Shown here piece after piece: positions 24,787 through 32,387 of a stretch of DNA of 36,887 nucleotides. Under the pieces are notes generated by a model. That model made no database searches. It saw only the letters and a program-made list of their open reading frames with translations, and was not told the DNA's origin. Numbering within the stretch: position 1 is the stretch's first letter; each line of letters begins with the position of its first letter. The DNA comes from a virus. Location of the stretch: IMG/VR virus record IMGVR_UViG_3300043427_001290, positions 1 to 36,887 of that record; one strand, 5' to 3'. The position numbers were made by a program, and so were the translations under genes.

Positions 24787-27188
24787 GCGTTGTAATCGAT
24801 TCTGATAATAATAACATTGACATAGTTCAAGAGCCTATCAACGTCACTATCTCAACGGGGGGCGCAGATGTATCGGCAGTATGGGGAAACATCTCCGGTG
24901 ATTTAACGGATCAAGAGGATTTGCAGGCAGCACTCGATGAAAAAGTGCCATACACAGGGGCAACACAGGATGTTAATTTAGGGGAATTTGGGGCGCAGTT
25001 GGGAAACTTGGAATTTGATACAACGCCAACGAATACACCAACGGGAGCAGGTAGTGTGTATTGGAGTGACACAGATGGAACGCTGAACTTGGTATTGAAG
25101 GGTGGTCAGACGATTAGCCGAATTGGGGAGACGCAGCACATTAGAGCATTGAATAACACCGGAACACAGATAGCCAGAGGGAAAGTAGTGTACGTCACAG
25201 GTGCACAGGGTCAGAGGCTTACTGTTGCATTGGCAGATGCTGATACTGAATTACTTTCAAAAGATACTATCGGATTTACTTCCGAAGCTATCGCTGACGG
25301 TGCGGAGGGATTCGTCATTGTGCAAGGTGTAATAAACAACATTAGCACAACGGGAATGACTGACGGCGCTACGGTGTACCTATCGCAGACGGCAGGCGGC
25401 TACACGACTACCCCTCCACCTGATCCGGCTCACTTGGTGATACTTGGATTCATCGTTAATGGTGGTAGTGGCGGTGCTGGGTCGATTTATGTAAAGGTGG
25501 ACAACGGCTACGAACTTGAAGAACTGCACAATATCAGCGATTCTGAAAAGGCTACAGCAGTAGATGCCGACGCAGTTTTATTGCGTGATAGCGCTGACAA
25601 CAACTTATGGAAACGCCTAACATGGGCGAACGTGAAGAGTACACTAAAAACCTACTTTGATACCTTATATCAGGGAACATTAACATTTGACAATACCCCC
25701 ACAAACGGAAGTACAAACCCCGTAACATCGGATGGTGTATTTGATGCACTTACGCTGAAGCAGGACAACGTCACACTCACGACCACAGGAACATCAGGAG
25801 CAGCAACGCTTGTAGGTGCAACGCTAAACATCCCGCAGTATCAGAGTGTGTTAACCAACCCAGTCACGGGGACAGGAGTAGCAGGTCAGGTGTCGTATTG
25901 GAGTGGAACGGGAACACAGACGGGGAGTGCGAATTTATTTTGGGATGCGGCAAACAATAGGCTGGGGGTAGGTCTTAACTCTTCGATTACCGCCCGTCTC
26001 CACGTCCGAGGCTCAGGCACAACATCCGCTACTACAGCGCTGTTGGTGCAGAATAGTACGCCGACGGATATCCTTACAGTAAGAGACGACAATAAAGTAA
26101 TAGCACATGGTGGAATTTTTACAGGTGGAGCAAATACTGTTGCAGGAATATTACCACAAGGGACTATAAATCAAGAAAATATATTGATACGATCCAGCGT
26201 ATTTCCAGCAACAACAAGTATTACAGACATTACATTAACAAATGGACAAGGTGACCCAGCGCATACATCAGGGACAAGAAATCTTGTTAACATAAATAGA
26301 AATTTTAGCCCAACATCAGGAAGCGGAATTTATAACTTGCTATTAATTTCATCAACCATCAACCAAACGGGCGGAGCGAACGGAATCACACGAGGTATGT
26401 ACCTCAACCCTACGTTGACGGCGGCAGCGGATTGGAGGAGTGTAGAGTGGTCTAACAATACAGGATGGGGAATTTACGGTGCGGGGACGGCTAATAATTA
26501 TTTGGCGGGTGGTTTGGGGATTGGGACGACGACGCTAAATAATTCAGCTTTAGCGATACAAAGAAATATGACAGGGACTACTTCTGTAATATCTGTTAAT
26601 AATACAAGTGTTGTTCAGAGTGATGTTACAAGTGTAGCAAGATATTTTGCAACTACTGCAACCACACAGGCAGCTACTTTTAATCTAAGCTTATTAATAC
26701 ATTATAGCGCAGGCCAGGCGTCTTTTGGAATAAATAGTACCGTCACTAATCAGTATGGATACTTCGTAAGTTCAGGATTAACAGGAGCAACAAATAATTT
26801 TGCTTTCCGTGGTGAAATAGCTTCATCAGCTAACAACTGGAACTTGTATATGTCAGGCACAGCTGCCAACTACCTTGCAGGGAACACAAGCATAGGAACA
26901 ACGACAAGCAGCGGAAGGCTGACGGTAAGAGGTAGCGGAACGACGAGCGCAACGAATGGACTTTTAATAGAAGATTCAGGAGGTACGGACACCTTAACAA
27001 TCCGTGATGATGGCGGTTACGCATTCAAAGGTGGCACCGTAGGGCTGGCGCAAACAGGATACACAACATTCACTAACCTTGTAACTGACAGAACTTGTGA
27101 CGCAAACGCTACAACAGTCGATGAACTTGCAGACATACTCGGGACACTTATTGAAGACTTAAAGACTAAAGGAATTATTTCAGCATAA
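24783..27188 (+). CDS. Large tail fibre protein
   Basis: 801 residues, rich in Gly, Thr, Asn and Ser. N-terminal VWGNISGDLTDQEDLQAALD and EKVPYTGATQDVNLGEFG are blocks common to fibres of Bacteroidetes phages. The middle contains a module shared with the 22231 fibre (TTGTSGAATLVGATLNIPQY). Two internal repeat units: RLHVRGSGTTSATTALLVQN near residue 403 and RLTVRGSGTTSATNGLLIED near 713. C-terminus ends in a heptad-like DELADILGTLIEDLKTKGII, probably a trimerisation helix. No signal peptide, in contrast to the other fibre. Likely binds host surface polysaccharide. Confidence 0.8.
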   Translation: MSVVIDSDNNNIDIVQEPINVTISTGGADVSAVWGNISGDLTDQEDLQAALDEKVPYTGATQDVNLGEFGAQLGNLEFDTTPTNTPTGAGSVYWSDTDGTLNLVLKGGQTISRIGETQHIRALNNTGTQIARGKVVYVTGAQGQRLTVALADADTELLSKDTIGFTSEAIADGAEGFVIVQGVINNISTTGMTDGATVYLSQTAGGYTTTPPPDPAHLVILGFIVNGGSGGAGSIYVKVDNGYELEELHNISDSEKATAVDADAVLLRDSADNNLWKRLTWANVKSTLKTYFDTLYQGTLTFDNTPTNGSTNPVTSDGVFDALTLKQDNVTLTTTGTSGAATLVGATLNIPQYQSVLTNPVTGTGVAGQVSYWSGTGTQTGSANLFWDAANNRLGVGLNSSITARLHVRGSGTTSATTALLVQNSTPTDILTVRDDNKVIAHGGIFTGGANTVAGILPQGTINQENILIRSSVFPATTSITDITLTNGQGDPAHTSGTRNLVNINRNFSPTSGSGIYNLLLISSTINQTGGANGITRGMYLNPTLTAAADWRSVEWSNNTGWGIYGAGTANNYLAGGLGIGTTTLNNSALAIQRNMTGTTSVISVNNTSVVQSDVTSVARYFATTATTQAATFNLSLLIHYSAGQASFGINSTVTNQYGYFVSSGLTGATNNFAFRGEIASSANNWNLYMSGTAANYLAGNTSIGTTTSSGRLTVRGSGTTSATNGLLIEDSGGTDTLTIRDDGGYAFKGGTVGLAQTGYTTFTNLVTDRTCDANATTVDELADILGTLIEDLKTKGIISA

Positions 27189-27200
27189 AACACAACAACA

Positions 27201-27524
27201 ATGATAAAAGTACAAGGAACACTAACCAACGGACACGTAACATATGCAACAAATGATTTATATTTGTTCTTGAGATGTTACATTAACGCAGCAGGTAACA
27301 CAGAAAATGAGGCAATCATATATACAGACCAGGCGATTACTAATCAGATTGGAGCAATCAGATTGCCAGACTATACATTTGAGGACCTACAATTGCAAGA
27401 TGGTGACGTACTAACTACCCTACATAATCTGGTAATTGAAAAACTAAAATTAGATAATCCACAAACTAAATTTTCAATAGTAAATATAATTAAAAATGAG
27501 CCAACAGAATCAGAAATCAATTAA
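27201..27524 (+). CDS. Hypothetical tail-associated protein (107 aa)
   Basis: Not recognised. Mixed alpha/beta, no signal peptide or membrane segment. First gene after the large fibre; the next small gene starts inside its last codons (overlap 29 bases). By position it may be a fibre assembly or tail-tip accessory protein. Confidence 0.6.
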   Translation: MIKVQGTLTNGHVTYATNDLYLFLRCYINAAGNTENEAIIYTDQAITNQIGAIRLPDYTFEDLQLQDGDVLTTLHNLVIEKLKLDNPQTKFSIVNIIKNEPTESEIN

Positions 27525-27675
27525 AGAGATGACCAAAGAGGAACTTGAAGCCATAGAACTAAAGATGTGGCGACAGAGGGAATCACTAACCAACCAACTG
27601 AATGAAACAATTAATAATATTCATATCATTAGCGCTGAACTTATCAGCCGTGAAGAGCCAGGGGATAACGGATAA
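27496..27675 (+). CDS. Small helical protein (59 aa)
   Basis: ATG at 27496 inside the end of the previous gene; intact frame of 59 codons to TAA 27673-27675, running 74 bases into the next gene. Strongly helical and charged: SIKEMTKEELEAIELKMW followed by RQRESLTNQLNETINNIH, a coiled-coil pattern. Fills an otherwise empty 77-base gap. Function unknown. Confidence 0.5.
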   Translation: MSQQNQKSIKEMTKEELEAIELKMWRQRESLTNQLNETINNIHIISAELISREEPGDNG

Positions 27676-27949
27676 GTACCTTCACTTTGGCGCTGGCTAT
27701 GTCTTGGGTGCAGGTGCTACGGCATGGGCAATGCATTTTAATGCTCGCTACCCGTATGAAATTGGACTTGCAGTACCTACCTTTGTGGGCCTTGGTAAGG
27801 AGTACTATGATTTTAATCACGGCGGTACGCCTGAAATTGCAGACGGCGTATTCACTTTCTACGGCGGTCTGTTCGGGGCGATGACTTTAAAAATTAGCAC
27901 GACACGAAACAAATCCAAAAAAAAACCAATTAAATTCTATGACGAATAA
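27602..27949 (+). CDS. Exported/membrane protein, DUF2279 (YfiM)-like
   Basis: 115 residues. Signal peptide MKQLIIFISLALNLSAVKS with Gln at +1. The mature protein starts ITDKYLHFGAGYVLGAGATA and continues with VGLGKEYYDF, HGG and ADGVFTFYGGLFGA, the D-K-x-x-H-F ... G-x-x-K-E ... D pattern of YfiM/DUF2279-like membrane proteins; such genes are frequent next to lysis genes of Bacteroidetes phages. Its start lies within the preceding small gene. May help disrupt the envelope; the biochemical role is unknown. Confidence 0.65.
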   Translation: MKQLIIFISLALNLSAVKSQGITDKYLHFGAGYVLGAGATAWAMHFNARYPYEIGLAVPTFVGLGKEYYDFNHGGTPEIADGVFTFYGGLFGAMTLKISTTRNKSKKKPIKFYDE

Positions 27950-28184
27950 AGAATACAGGGACCAACTGACACAATCAGCAACGCCGGAAGTGGACAAGAT
28001 ACTTGAAGTATTGCGTAATTGCGAGGATGATTTATTTTGTGGCAAAGACGATATCCAGCCGCTGAAGATATATCAACTGCAACGGATCTACAGACTTGCA
28101 AAAAACTTTATTCAGTTCCTGATATTGGTATGGCCGTATATCAAATTGGTATTACCTTATATAATGCGTGTAGTTAAGAGATGA
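27939..28184 (+). CDS. Small protein with C-terminal membrane segment (81 aa)
   Basis: Polar helical N-terminal half (PEVDKILEVLRNCEDDLFCG) and hydrophobic C-terminal half with FIQFLILVWPYIKLVLPYIM, ending MRVVKR: a tail-anchored protein with one or two membrane passes. Overlaps the exported protein gene by 11 bases and the endolysin gene by 4, so it belongs to the lysis cassette; may be a holin partner or antiholin. Confidence 0.6.
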   Translation: MTNKEYRDQLTQSATPEVDKILEVLRNCEDDLFCGKDDIQPLKIYQLQRIYRLAKNFIQFLILVWPYIKLVLPYIMRVVKR

Positions 28185-28588
28185 GGCAGGTAAATTATAT
28201 AGTGCTACATTGTACGGCAACGCCAAAGAATACAACAGTACAATCAATTCAAAACCATTGGCGTAATGTGTTAGGATGGAAGTCTCCGGGTTATCATTAC
28301 CTATACACAGCAAATGGAATTGAAGTACAACTACAGACCATTGACAAGCCTACCAACGGCGTTAAGGGTCACAATGATAACTCAATACATCTATCATACA
28401 TTGGTGGCGCTACAACCGACGACAGAACAAAGGCGCAAAAAGAAGCAATGAAGAGCAGAGTCATACAGTTATTAAAGCAATTTCCAGACGCTGAAGTTTT
28501 GGGACATTGTGATTTCCCCGGCGTGGTTAAGTCATGCCCTAATTTTAACGTAAAAAAATGGCTCAAGGATGAAGGAATACACAACTGA
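28181..28588 (+). CDS. Endolysin, N-acetylmuramoyl-L-alanine amidase (Amidase_2)
   Basis: 135 residues, T7-lysozyme-like size. Zinc ligands: His10 in YIVLHCTATP, His109 in LGHCDF and Cys119 in KSCPNF; SPGYHYLY (35-42) supplies the conserved Tyr/His. Cleaves the amide between muramic acid and L-Ala of the peptidoglycan at lysis. No signal peptide, so it needs the downstream holin for release. Complete and uninterrupted. Overlaps the next gene by 20 bases. Confidence 0.92.
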   Translation: MRQVNYIVLHCTATPKNTTVQSIQNHWRNVLGWKSPGYHYLYTANGIEVQLQTIDKPTNGVKGHNDNSIHLSYIGGATTDDRTKAQKEAMKSRVIQLLKQFPDAEVLGHCDFPGVVKSCPNFNVKKWLKDEGIHN

Positions 28589-28811
28589 ATTTGTCGCATT
28601 CATTAGCGGACTTTCCCCGACATTATACCAATGGGTGAGCGGTGCAAGGGAAAAAAGGAAATCCGAAATACAAATACTGACGGAAAATTATAGGCATTTG
28701 TATGAGGAAATTAAAAGGTCAGAACAGGAATGCCAGGAAAAATACAAATCGCTAATGGACGAAATGATTGTGCTAAAGACTAAACTATTTCAAATCGAAA
28801 ATAAAATATAA
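28569..28811 (+). CDS. Coiled-coil lysis-cassette protein (80 aa)
   Basis: N-terminal amphipathic/hydrophobic stretch FVAFISGLSPTLYQWV, then a long charged coiled coil (KRKSEIQILTENYRHLYEEI onward to the C-terminus). Located between amidase and holin. The layout of a short membrane-proximal segment plus coiled coil resembles small i-spanin-like proteins, but no lipoprotein partner with a lipobox is seen. Assignment to spanin is therefore only a suggestion. Confidence 0.55.
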   Translation: MKEYTTEFVAFISGLSPTLYQWVSGAREKRKSEIQILTENYRHLYEEIKRSEQECQEKYKSLMDEMIVLKTKLFQIENKI

Positions 28812-28814
28812 ATT

Positions 28815-29084
28815 ATGGATGCATTATTAAAGTTTTTTGCAGAATTATCTTTGCGCTTTTTTTCAAAGACGCCGTGGTTTTTTAAGGTTGTTCAATTACT
28901 ATCTATTGCAGCGGCTCTGATTCTTGGACTGCCTCAATTACTTGCCGACGCTGGTGTGACATTACCGCCACACATTGAAGAGATAACATCGAAGGTAGTG
29001 TTTTATGCCGGAATCATTGCGGCGTTCATTGCACAGTTGACTGTGACAACTGAAGTTAAAGAGGCGCTACCCTATAAGGATTGA
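28815..29084 (+). CDS. Holin-like membrane protein
   Basis: 89 residues with two hydrophobic segments (VVQLLSIAAALILGLPQLLA, residues 25-44, and VVFYAGIIAAFIAQLTV, 61-77) separated by a short polar loop (GVTLPPHIEEITSK) and a charged C-terminus, the class II holin layout. Follows the amidase and coiled-coil genes and is the last gene before a strong terminator. Permeabilises the membrane so the amidase reaches the cell wall. Confidence 0.75.
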   Translation: MDALLKFFAELSLRFFSKTPWFFKVVQLLSIAAALILGLPQLLADAGVTLPPHIEEITSKVVFYAGIIAAFIAQLTVTTEVKEALPYKD

Positions 29085-29107
29085 GTTTTAGATATTTTCC
29101 TTTGCTG

Positions 29108-29135
29108 AAGGACTGCCTTTTGGTGGTCCTTTTTT
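29108..29135 (+). terminator. Intrinsic terminator at the end of the lysis genes
   Basis: AAGGAC-TG-CC (29108-29117), loop TTTT, GG-TG-GTCCTT (29122-29131) with a run of six T (29130-29135). Lies 24 bases after the holin stop. Ends the late operon and separates it from the early/accessory operon. Confidence 0.85.
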
Positions 29136-29171
29136 GTTGGTTAAAAAAAAATTAAAAATAATTATAAAAAA

Positions 29172-29204
29172 ATTTTTTTATTTAATTACAATGGTATATC
29201 TTTA
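29172..29204 (+). promoter_or_regulatory. Weak promoter for the early/accessory operon
   Basis: TATCTTTA (29197-29204) resembles the -7 box TAnnTTTG with a last-base change; the T-rich stretch at 29172-29180 is at the -33 distance. Located between the lysis terminator and the 29236 start. Inferred mainly because a promoter is needed here. Confidence 0.35.
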
Positions 29205-29235
29205 CATTATCAAACAAACATTAAAACAAATTATC

Positions 29236-29526
29236 ATGACAACAGCATCACAAATTTTAAAGCAACTTGGTGGAAACAAATTTATTGCAATGACTGAAGC
29301 GTCTTGTTTTGCAGATAATAACGGTCAAACATTGGTCGCTAAATTTAAAGGATCAAAAATTGCAAATATTATGTATGTTACATTAAATAGCATGGACACA
29401 TACGATATTAAAATTTGTAAATTTAGAGGTACTGAAATAAAAACTATAAATGAGTTTAGCGGTGCATACGCTGAAATGTTAAAGCCTATATTTGAGCAAA
29501 CAACTAAACTTTACATTTCTTTATAA
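29236..29526 (+). CDS. Conserved phage/plasmid protein of unknown function (96 aa)
   Basis: Start taken at ATG 29236 (MTTASQILKQLGGNKFIAMT). The in-frame TTG at 29134 lies in the terminator region and would add an implausible Lys/Ile-rich leader. The pattern LGGNKFIAMTEA ... VTLNSMDTYDIK ... YAEMLKPIFEQTTKLYISL is one that recurs in small proteins of Bacteroidetes phages and plasmids; function unknown. First gene of the accessory operon; a structured non-coding stretch follows. Confidence 0.7.
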   Translation: MTTASQILKQLGGNKFIAMTEASCFADNNGQTLVAKFKGSKIANIMYVTLNSMDTYDIKICKFRGTEIKTINEFSGAYAEMLKPIFEQTTKLYISL

Positions 29527-29535
29527 AAATCCAAC

Positions 29536-29651
29536 CGGGGCGCAGCATCCTACACTGCATTAAGAACTATTAGTTTTCCTGAAACTAAAAAGGGGCGCAA
29601 CAGGGAAGGAGCACCAATGGCCGTTTAGTCGGCAAACCTGTTGCCATTTTT
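29536..29651 (+). ncRNA. Candidate structured RNA between two small genes
   Basis: The 147-base gap 29527-29673 is much more GC-rich than its surroundings. It holds two GGGGCGCA repeats (29537 and 29592, 55 bases apart), a hairpin TTAGTTT-TCCTG-AAACTAA (29570-29588) and an 8-bp stem GCAACAGG/CCTGTTGC (29597-29604 with 29637-29644) enclosing a GCCG-TTTAGT-CGGC hairpin (29620-29633), followed by T5. It may be a small RNA, a leader element for the next genes, or an elaborate terminator. I do not recognise it as a known class. Confidence 0.45.
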
Positions 29652-29673
29652 AAATCACATTAAAACAAACATC

Positions 29674-29787
29674 ATGAAACTCATTTTAGATTTGGCATTT
29701 ATATTCTTATTGTTATGGTCCTCATTCGGACTAATTGTTACAGTTAGAGAAATTATAAATAATTACAATGATATTTATAACCGTTAA
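29674..29787 (+). CDS. Small single-pass membrane protein (37 aa)
   Basis: ATG 29674 with the AAACAAACATC-type A-rich leader seen before other genes here (compare 29220-29235). One membrane segment LAFIFLLLWSSFGLIVTV (residues 7-24), then a polar tail ending NDIYNR. The stop lies 20 bases inside the next gene. Short, so moderately supported. Confidence 0.45.
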   Translation: MKLILDLAFIFLLLWSSFGLIVTVREIINNYNDIYNR

Positions 29788-30064
29788 CCTGGAGGCGCTT
29801 CCAGAGGATAGGGCCGCCAAAATTATAGACCCAATACAGCCGGATAAAGTTTTACGGCTGGTGTATGCACGACACAAGCAAGGTAAACGGACGTTTGTAT
29901 ATGATGGGAAAACTTATACATTTAATTATAATTACGATGTAAAGTTTGTCAAGTACTCTGATGTAGTTGTATGTAAGTACAACGGTGAAAAGTTAATTAC
30001 AACGATGAGTTATCAATTTTTTAAAAATCACTATCCAAATGAAACAATCACTAATGCACTTTGA
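29768..30064 (+). CDS. Hypothetical protein (98 aa)
   Basis: Not recognised. Basic and Tyr-rich, with beta-strand-like segments RTFVYDGKTYTFNYNYDVKF and VVVCKYNGEKLI, no signal or membrane segment. Starts inside the small membrane-protein gene and its end overlaps the next small gene by 26 bases. Part of the early/accessory operon of small phage proteins. Confidence 0.6.
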   Translation: MIFITVNLEALPEDRAAKIIDPIQPDKVLRLVYARHKQGKRTFVYDGKTYTFNYNYDVKFVKYSDVVVCKYNGEKLITTMSYQFFKNHYPNETITNAL

Positions 30065-30188
30065 CAGCGTCGAAGACTGCTGGATTTCAAAAGAGGTGGA
30101 AAGACCTTACATTAATCATGTGTTTTTTTTCTATCTTGATCGAAAGGAAAAGGAAAAGGAGTTTATATTTCAATTAAATCTAAACTAA
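30039..30188 (+). CDS. Small acidic/basic protein (49 aa)
   Basis: ATG 30039 within the end of the preceding gene; stop TAA 30186-30188 overlaps the ATG of the next gene by one base (TAATG). Sequence begins MKQSLMHFDSVEDCW and has FFFYLDRKEKEKEF near the end. The gap between flanking genes would otherwise be 123 bases. Coding status rests on the perfect joints at both ends; function unknown. Confidence 0.5.
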   Translation: MKQSLMHFDSVEDCWISKEVERPYINHVFFFYLDRKEKEKEFIFQLNLN

Positions 30189-30409
30189 TGAGACCCGTTA
30201 AAACAAACACAGGCTGCCGCACGGTAAACGAAGTAGCTTCGTTTTATCTGTCTGGTCATTACAGATTCATGGACCGGGACAGGATGGACTATATATTCTC
30301 GTGGTGCTTATCCCATGACCGAATTGATCCAATAATAAAATCTAAAATTGAAAAACTTTATGAAACAAAATTCAATAGTTCCAACGATACAGGAACTCAC
30401 CAACGATAA
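30188..30409 (+). CDS. Hypothetical protein (73 aa)
   Basis: Not recognised. Begins MRPVKTNTGCRTVNEVASFY; charged and helical, with SGHYRFMDRDRMDYIFSWC. The annealing-protein gene starts 50 bases before its stop, indicating a compact operon. No membrane segment. Confidence 0.55.
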   Translation: MRPVKTNTGCRTVNEVASFYLSGHYRFMDRDRMDYIFSWCLSHDRIDPIIKSKIEKLYETKFNSSNDTGTHQR

Positions 30410-30995
30410 GGAGGCATACAAGCAGGACCAGTTAAAGTTATTACTTAACCAAGATCCACCCGCTCAATGGGTAAGGAAAAATAAATACGCCAACAATAGC
30501 GAGTACCTCCCAATTGACAAAGTAGAATATATGCTCGACAAAATCTTTCAAGTGTGGCGGCTGGAAATATTAGAGGCAAAACAGATGTTTAATGCCGTAG
30601 CCGTTGTAATTCGGCTGCATTATAAGAATCCTATTACGGGGGAAATGCACTACTATGACGGAGGTGGTGCAAAAGTTCTACAGACAACGAGTGGAAGTGG
30701 AGTATTGAAGCCGGACTTTAGCAATATAACATCCAACGCCGTGGAAATGGCGCTACCTATAGCGATAAGCTATGCCCTTAAAGATGCAGCGCATCACCTG
30801 GGGCGTTTGTTTGGGCGTGACCTTAACAGAACAGATGTAGCGGAATATAGGCAGACCTATCAGCCATATAATGAGGATGAGCAAGTAATCAAATTTATAG
30901 ATCAGGCGACAACAAAAGAAGAACTTGAATCTATTTTACATATGGTATCGGATACGACACGTGAAGCGTATAAATCTAAAATTGAGGCGTTATGA
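30360..30995 (+). CDS. Rad52-like single-strand annealing protein
   Basis: 211 residues from ATG 30360; a TTG four codons earlier is possible. Conserved pattern WVRKNKYANNSEYLPIDKVE, then IFQVWRLEILEAKQMFNAVA, VVIRLHYKNPITGEMHYYDG and ALPIAISYALKDAAHHLGRL with FGRDLNR. These blocks are those of the Rad52-type annealing proteins common in Bacteroidetes phages (double-stranded RNA-like fold with DG...K...A-x-S-x-A-x-K-x-A). It anneals complementary strands during phage recombination, working with the exonuclease encoded two genes downstream. The PAPS reductase-like gene sits between the two partners. Confidence 0.7.
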   Translation: MKQNSIVPTIQELTNDKEAYKQDQLKLLLNQDPPAQWVRKNKYANNSEYLPIDKVEYMLDKIFQVWRLEILEAKQMFNAVAVVIRLHYKNPITGEMHYYDGGGAKVLQTTSGSGVLKPDFSNITSNAVEMALPIAISYALKDAAHHLGRLFGRDLNRTDVAEYRQTYQPYNEDEQVIKFIDQATTKEELESILHMVSDTTREAYKSKIEAL

Positions 30996-31708
30996 AGCGT
31001 ATTATAAATTTTAGTGGAGGCAAAACATCAGCTTTAATGACAATACAAGAATACAATCCATTGACTGATTTTGTAATATTTTGCGACACAGGAAGAGAAC
31101 ACGAAAAAACTTATAAATTTATAAATGATTTTGAGGCATTTGAAAATATACCAGTTATAAGATTAGGTGGATTAGATGCATTTGATAATTATTTAAAAAA
31201 AATTAATTACAGACATTTACCTAATATGATGAAAAGATCTTGTACGGTTGAATTAAAAATAAAACCAGCGAGAAGATGGGCAAGAAAAAATATAGGTATG
31301 GAATATATTAATTTAATTGGATTTAGATATGATGAGCCGCAAAGGGTCGCAAAAAACAAAAGTAGGTGGCAAAAGGTAAAAAATATTTATCCATTATATA
31401 AAAATAAAATAAACAAATTAATGGTAAATGAATACTGGAAAGGCAAACCATACAATTTAGAAATACCTGCCATACTTGGCAATTGTACTTTATGCTTTAT
31501 GAAAGGCAAAAATAACATAATTAACATTTTAAAGCATGATCCAAATTTAGCAGATAAATGGATAAATGATGAAGAAAATTCAGAGTATAAATATTTTAAA
31601 GATATATCAATAAAGGAATTAAAAAAAATATCACAAATGCCTGATTTATTTTCAAATATTGAATTAGATTTATTAACACCTGCGTATGACTGCGCTTGCA
31701 CAAATTAA
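30992..31708 (+). CDS. PAPS reductase/PP-loop family protein
   Basis: 238 residues. PP-loop NFSGGKTSALM (SGGKTS at residues 8-13), FCDTGREHEKTY, then RSCTVELKIKPARRW, GFRYDEPQR and a C-terminal GNCTLCFMKGKNN plus terminal DCACTN. The PP-loop binds ATP or PAPS. Cysteines after the loop (CTV, CTLC, CAC) may bind a metal or Fe-S cluster, as in sulfur-transfer relatives such as DndC or TtcA-type enzymes. It differs from the DUF3440 protein at 36767-1179, so the phage has two. The gene is AT-rich. Overlaps the annealing-protein gene by 4 bases and the exonuclease start by up to 23. The substrate (sulfate, nucleic acid or other) is unknown. Confidence 0.8.
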   Translation: MKRIINFSGGKTSALMTIQEYNPLTDFVIFCDTGREHEKTYKFINDFEAFENIPVIRLGGLDAFDNYLKKINYRHLPNMMKRSCTVELKIKPARRWARKNIGMEYINLIGFRYDEPQRVAKNKSRWQKVKNIYPLYKNKINKLMVNEYWKGKPYNLEIPAILGNCTLCFMKGKNNIINILKHDPNLADKWINDEENSEYKYFKDISIKELKKISQMPDLFSNIELDLLTPAYDCACTN

Positions 31709-31712
31709 CGTT

Positions 31713-32387
31713 ATGAAATACAGAGCATCAAGAATTGGGGATCTTATGACAGAATCAAGAACCAAAGGACAATTATCGGAAACGGCAAAAACATTTGTAT
31801 TTGACACATTTTTACAAAACGAACTTGAATACTATGATCCAGTCAGCTCAATACCTATGCGTAAAGGCATACAAATGGAATCAGAAGCGTTAAAGTTAAT
31901 TGATCAGGTAATGAATGATAAACAGCTTAGGGTAACTTCTACATACAGAGAGCGCCATAATTTACAGGTACGGTATTCAAACGATTATATAATTGGTACT
32001 CCGGATATTATTTTACCAGACACAATTGAGGATATAAAGATATCTGATAATGTAAAGACGTTTTTTAAATCAGATTTAAAGCCAATATACTTTTGGCAAT
32101 TAATGGCATATATGGAATTAACAGGACGTAAAAATGCAAGGCTTATTTATTGCTTGCTTGCTGATACCATTGAAATAATGGAACAGAAAATAAGAAAGCT
32201 ATCATATACAATTGACAATGCTGAGGAAGTTGTAATTAAAAACAACAAAGCAATTGAGAAAATACCAATTAAAAACAGAATTAAGGCTTTTCAGTTTACT
32301 TATGACAAAGAGCAAATTGATAAGCTATATGAACGTATTAAATTAGCAAACCAATATTATCAAGATTTAAAAATTAATCACTTATGA
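31713..32387 (+). CDS. Phage recombination exonuclease, PD-(D/E)XK (YqaJ/lambda-Exo-like)
   Basis: 224 residues from ATG 31713 (MKYRASRIGDLMTE, the usual family N-terminus); ATG 31686 would add nine residues. Motifs: PMRKGIQMESEAL (residues 48-60, the G-x-x-x-E helix), IIGTPDII (93-100, Asp98), IEDIKIS (105-111, acidic-x-Lys) and YFWQLMAYM (126-134, Gln motif). This is the 5'-3' exonuclease partner of phage annealing proteins. With the Rad52-like gene it forms a Red-like recombination pair. Confidence 0.82.
   Translation: MKYRASRIGDLMTESRTKGQLSETAKTFVFDTFLQNELEYYDPVSSIPMRKGIQMESEALKLIDQVMNDKQLRVTSTYRERHNLQVRYSNDYIIGTPDIILPDTIEDIKISDNVKTFFKSDLKPIYFWQLMAYMELTGRKNARLIYCLLADTIEIMEQKIRKLSYTIDNAEEVVIKNNKAIEKIPIKNRIKAFQFTYDKEQIDKLYERIKLANQYYQDLKINHL

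Noticed and set aside
29134-29235. N-terminal extension of the 29236 gene from a TTG
   Set aside because: It would begin next to the T run of the terminator, adds a Lys/Ile-rich leader unlike the family, and the ATG at 29236 has the typical A-rich upstream sequence.
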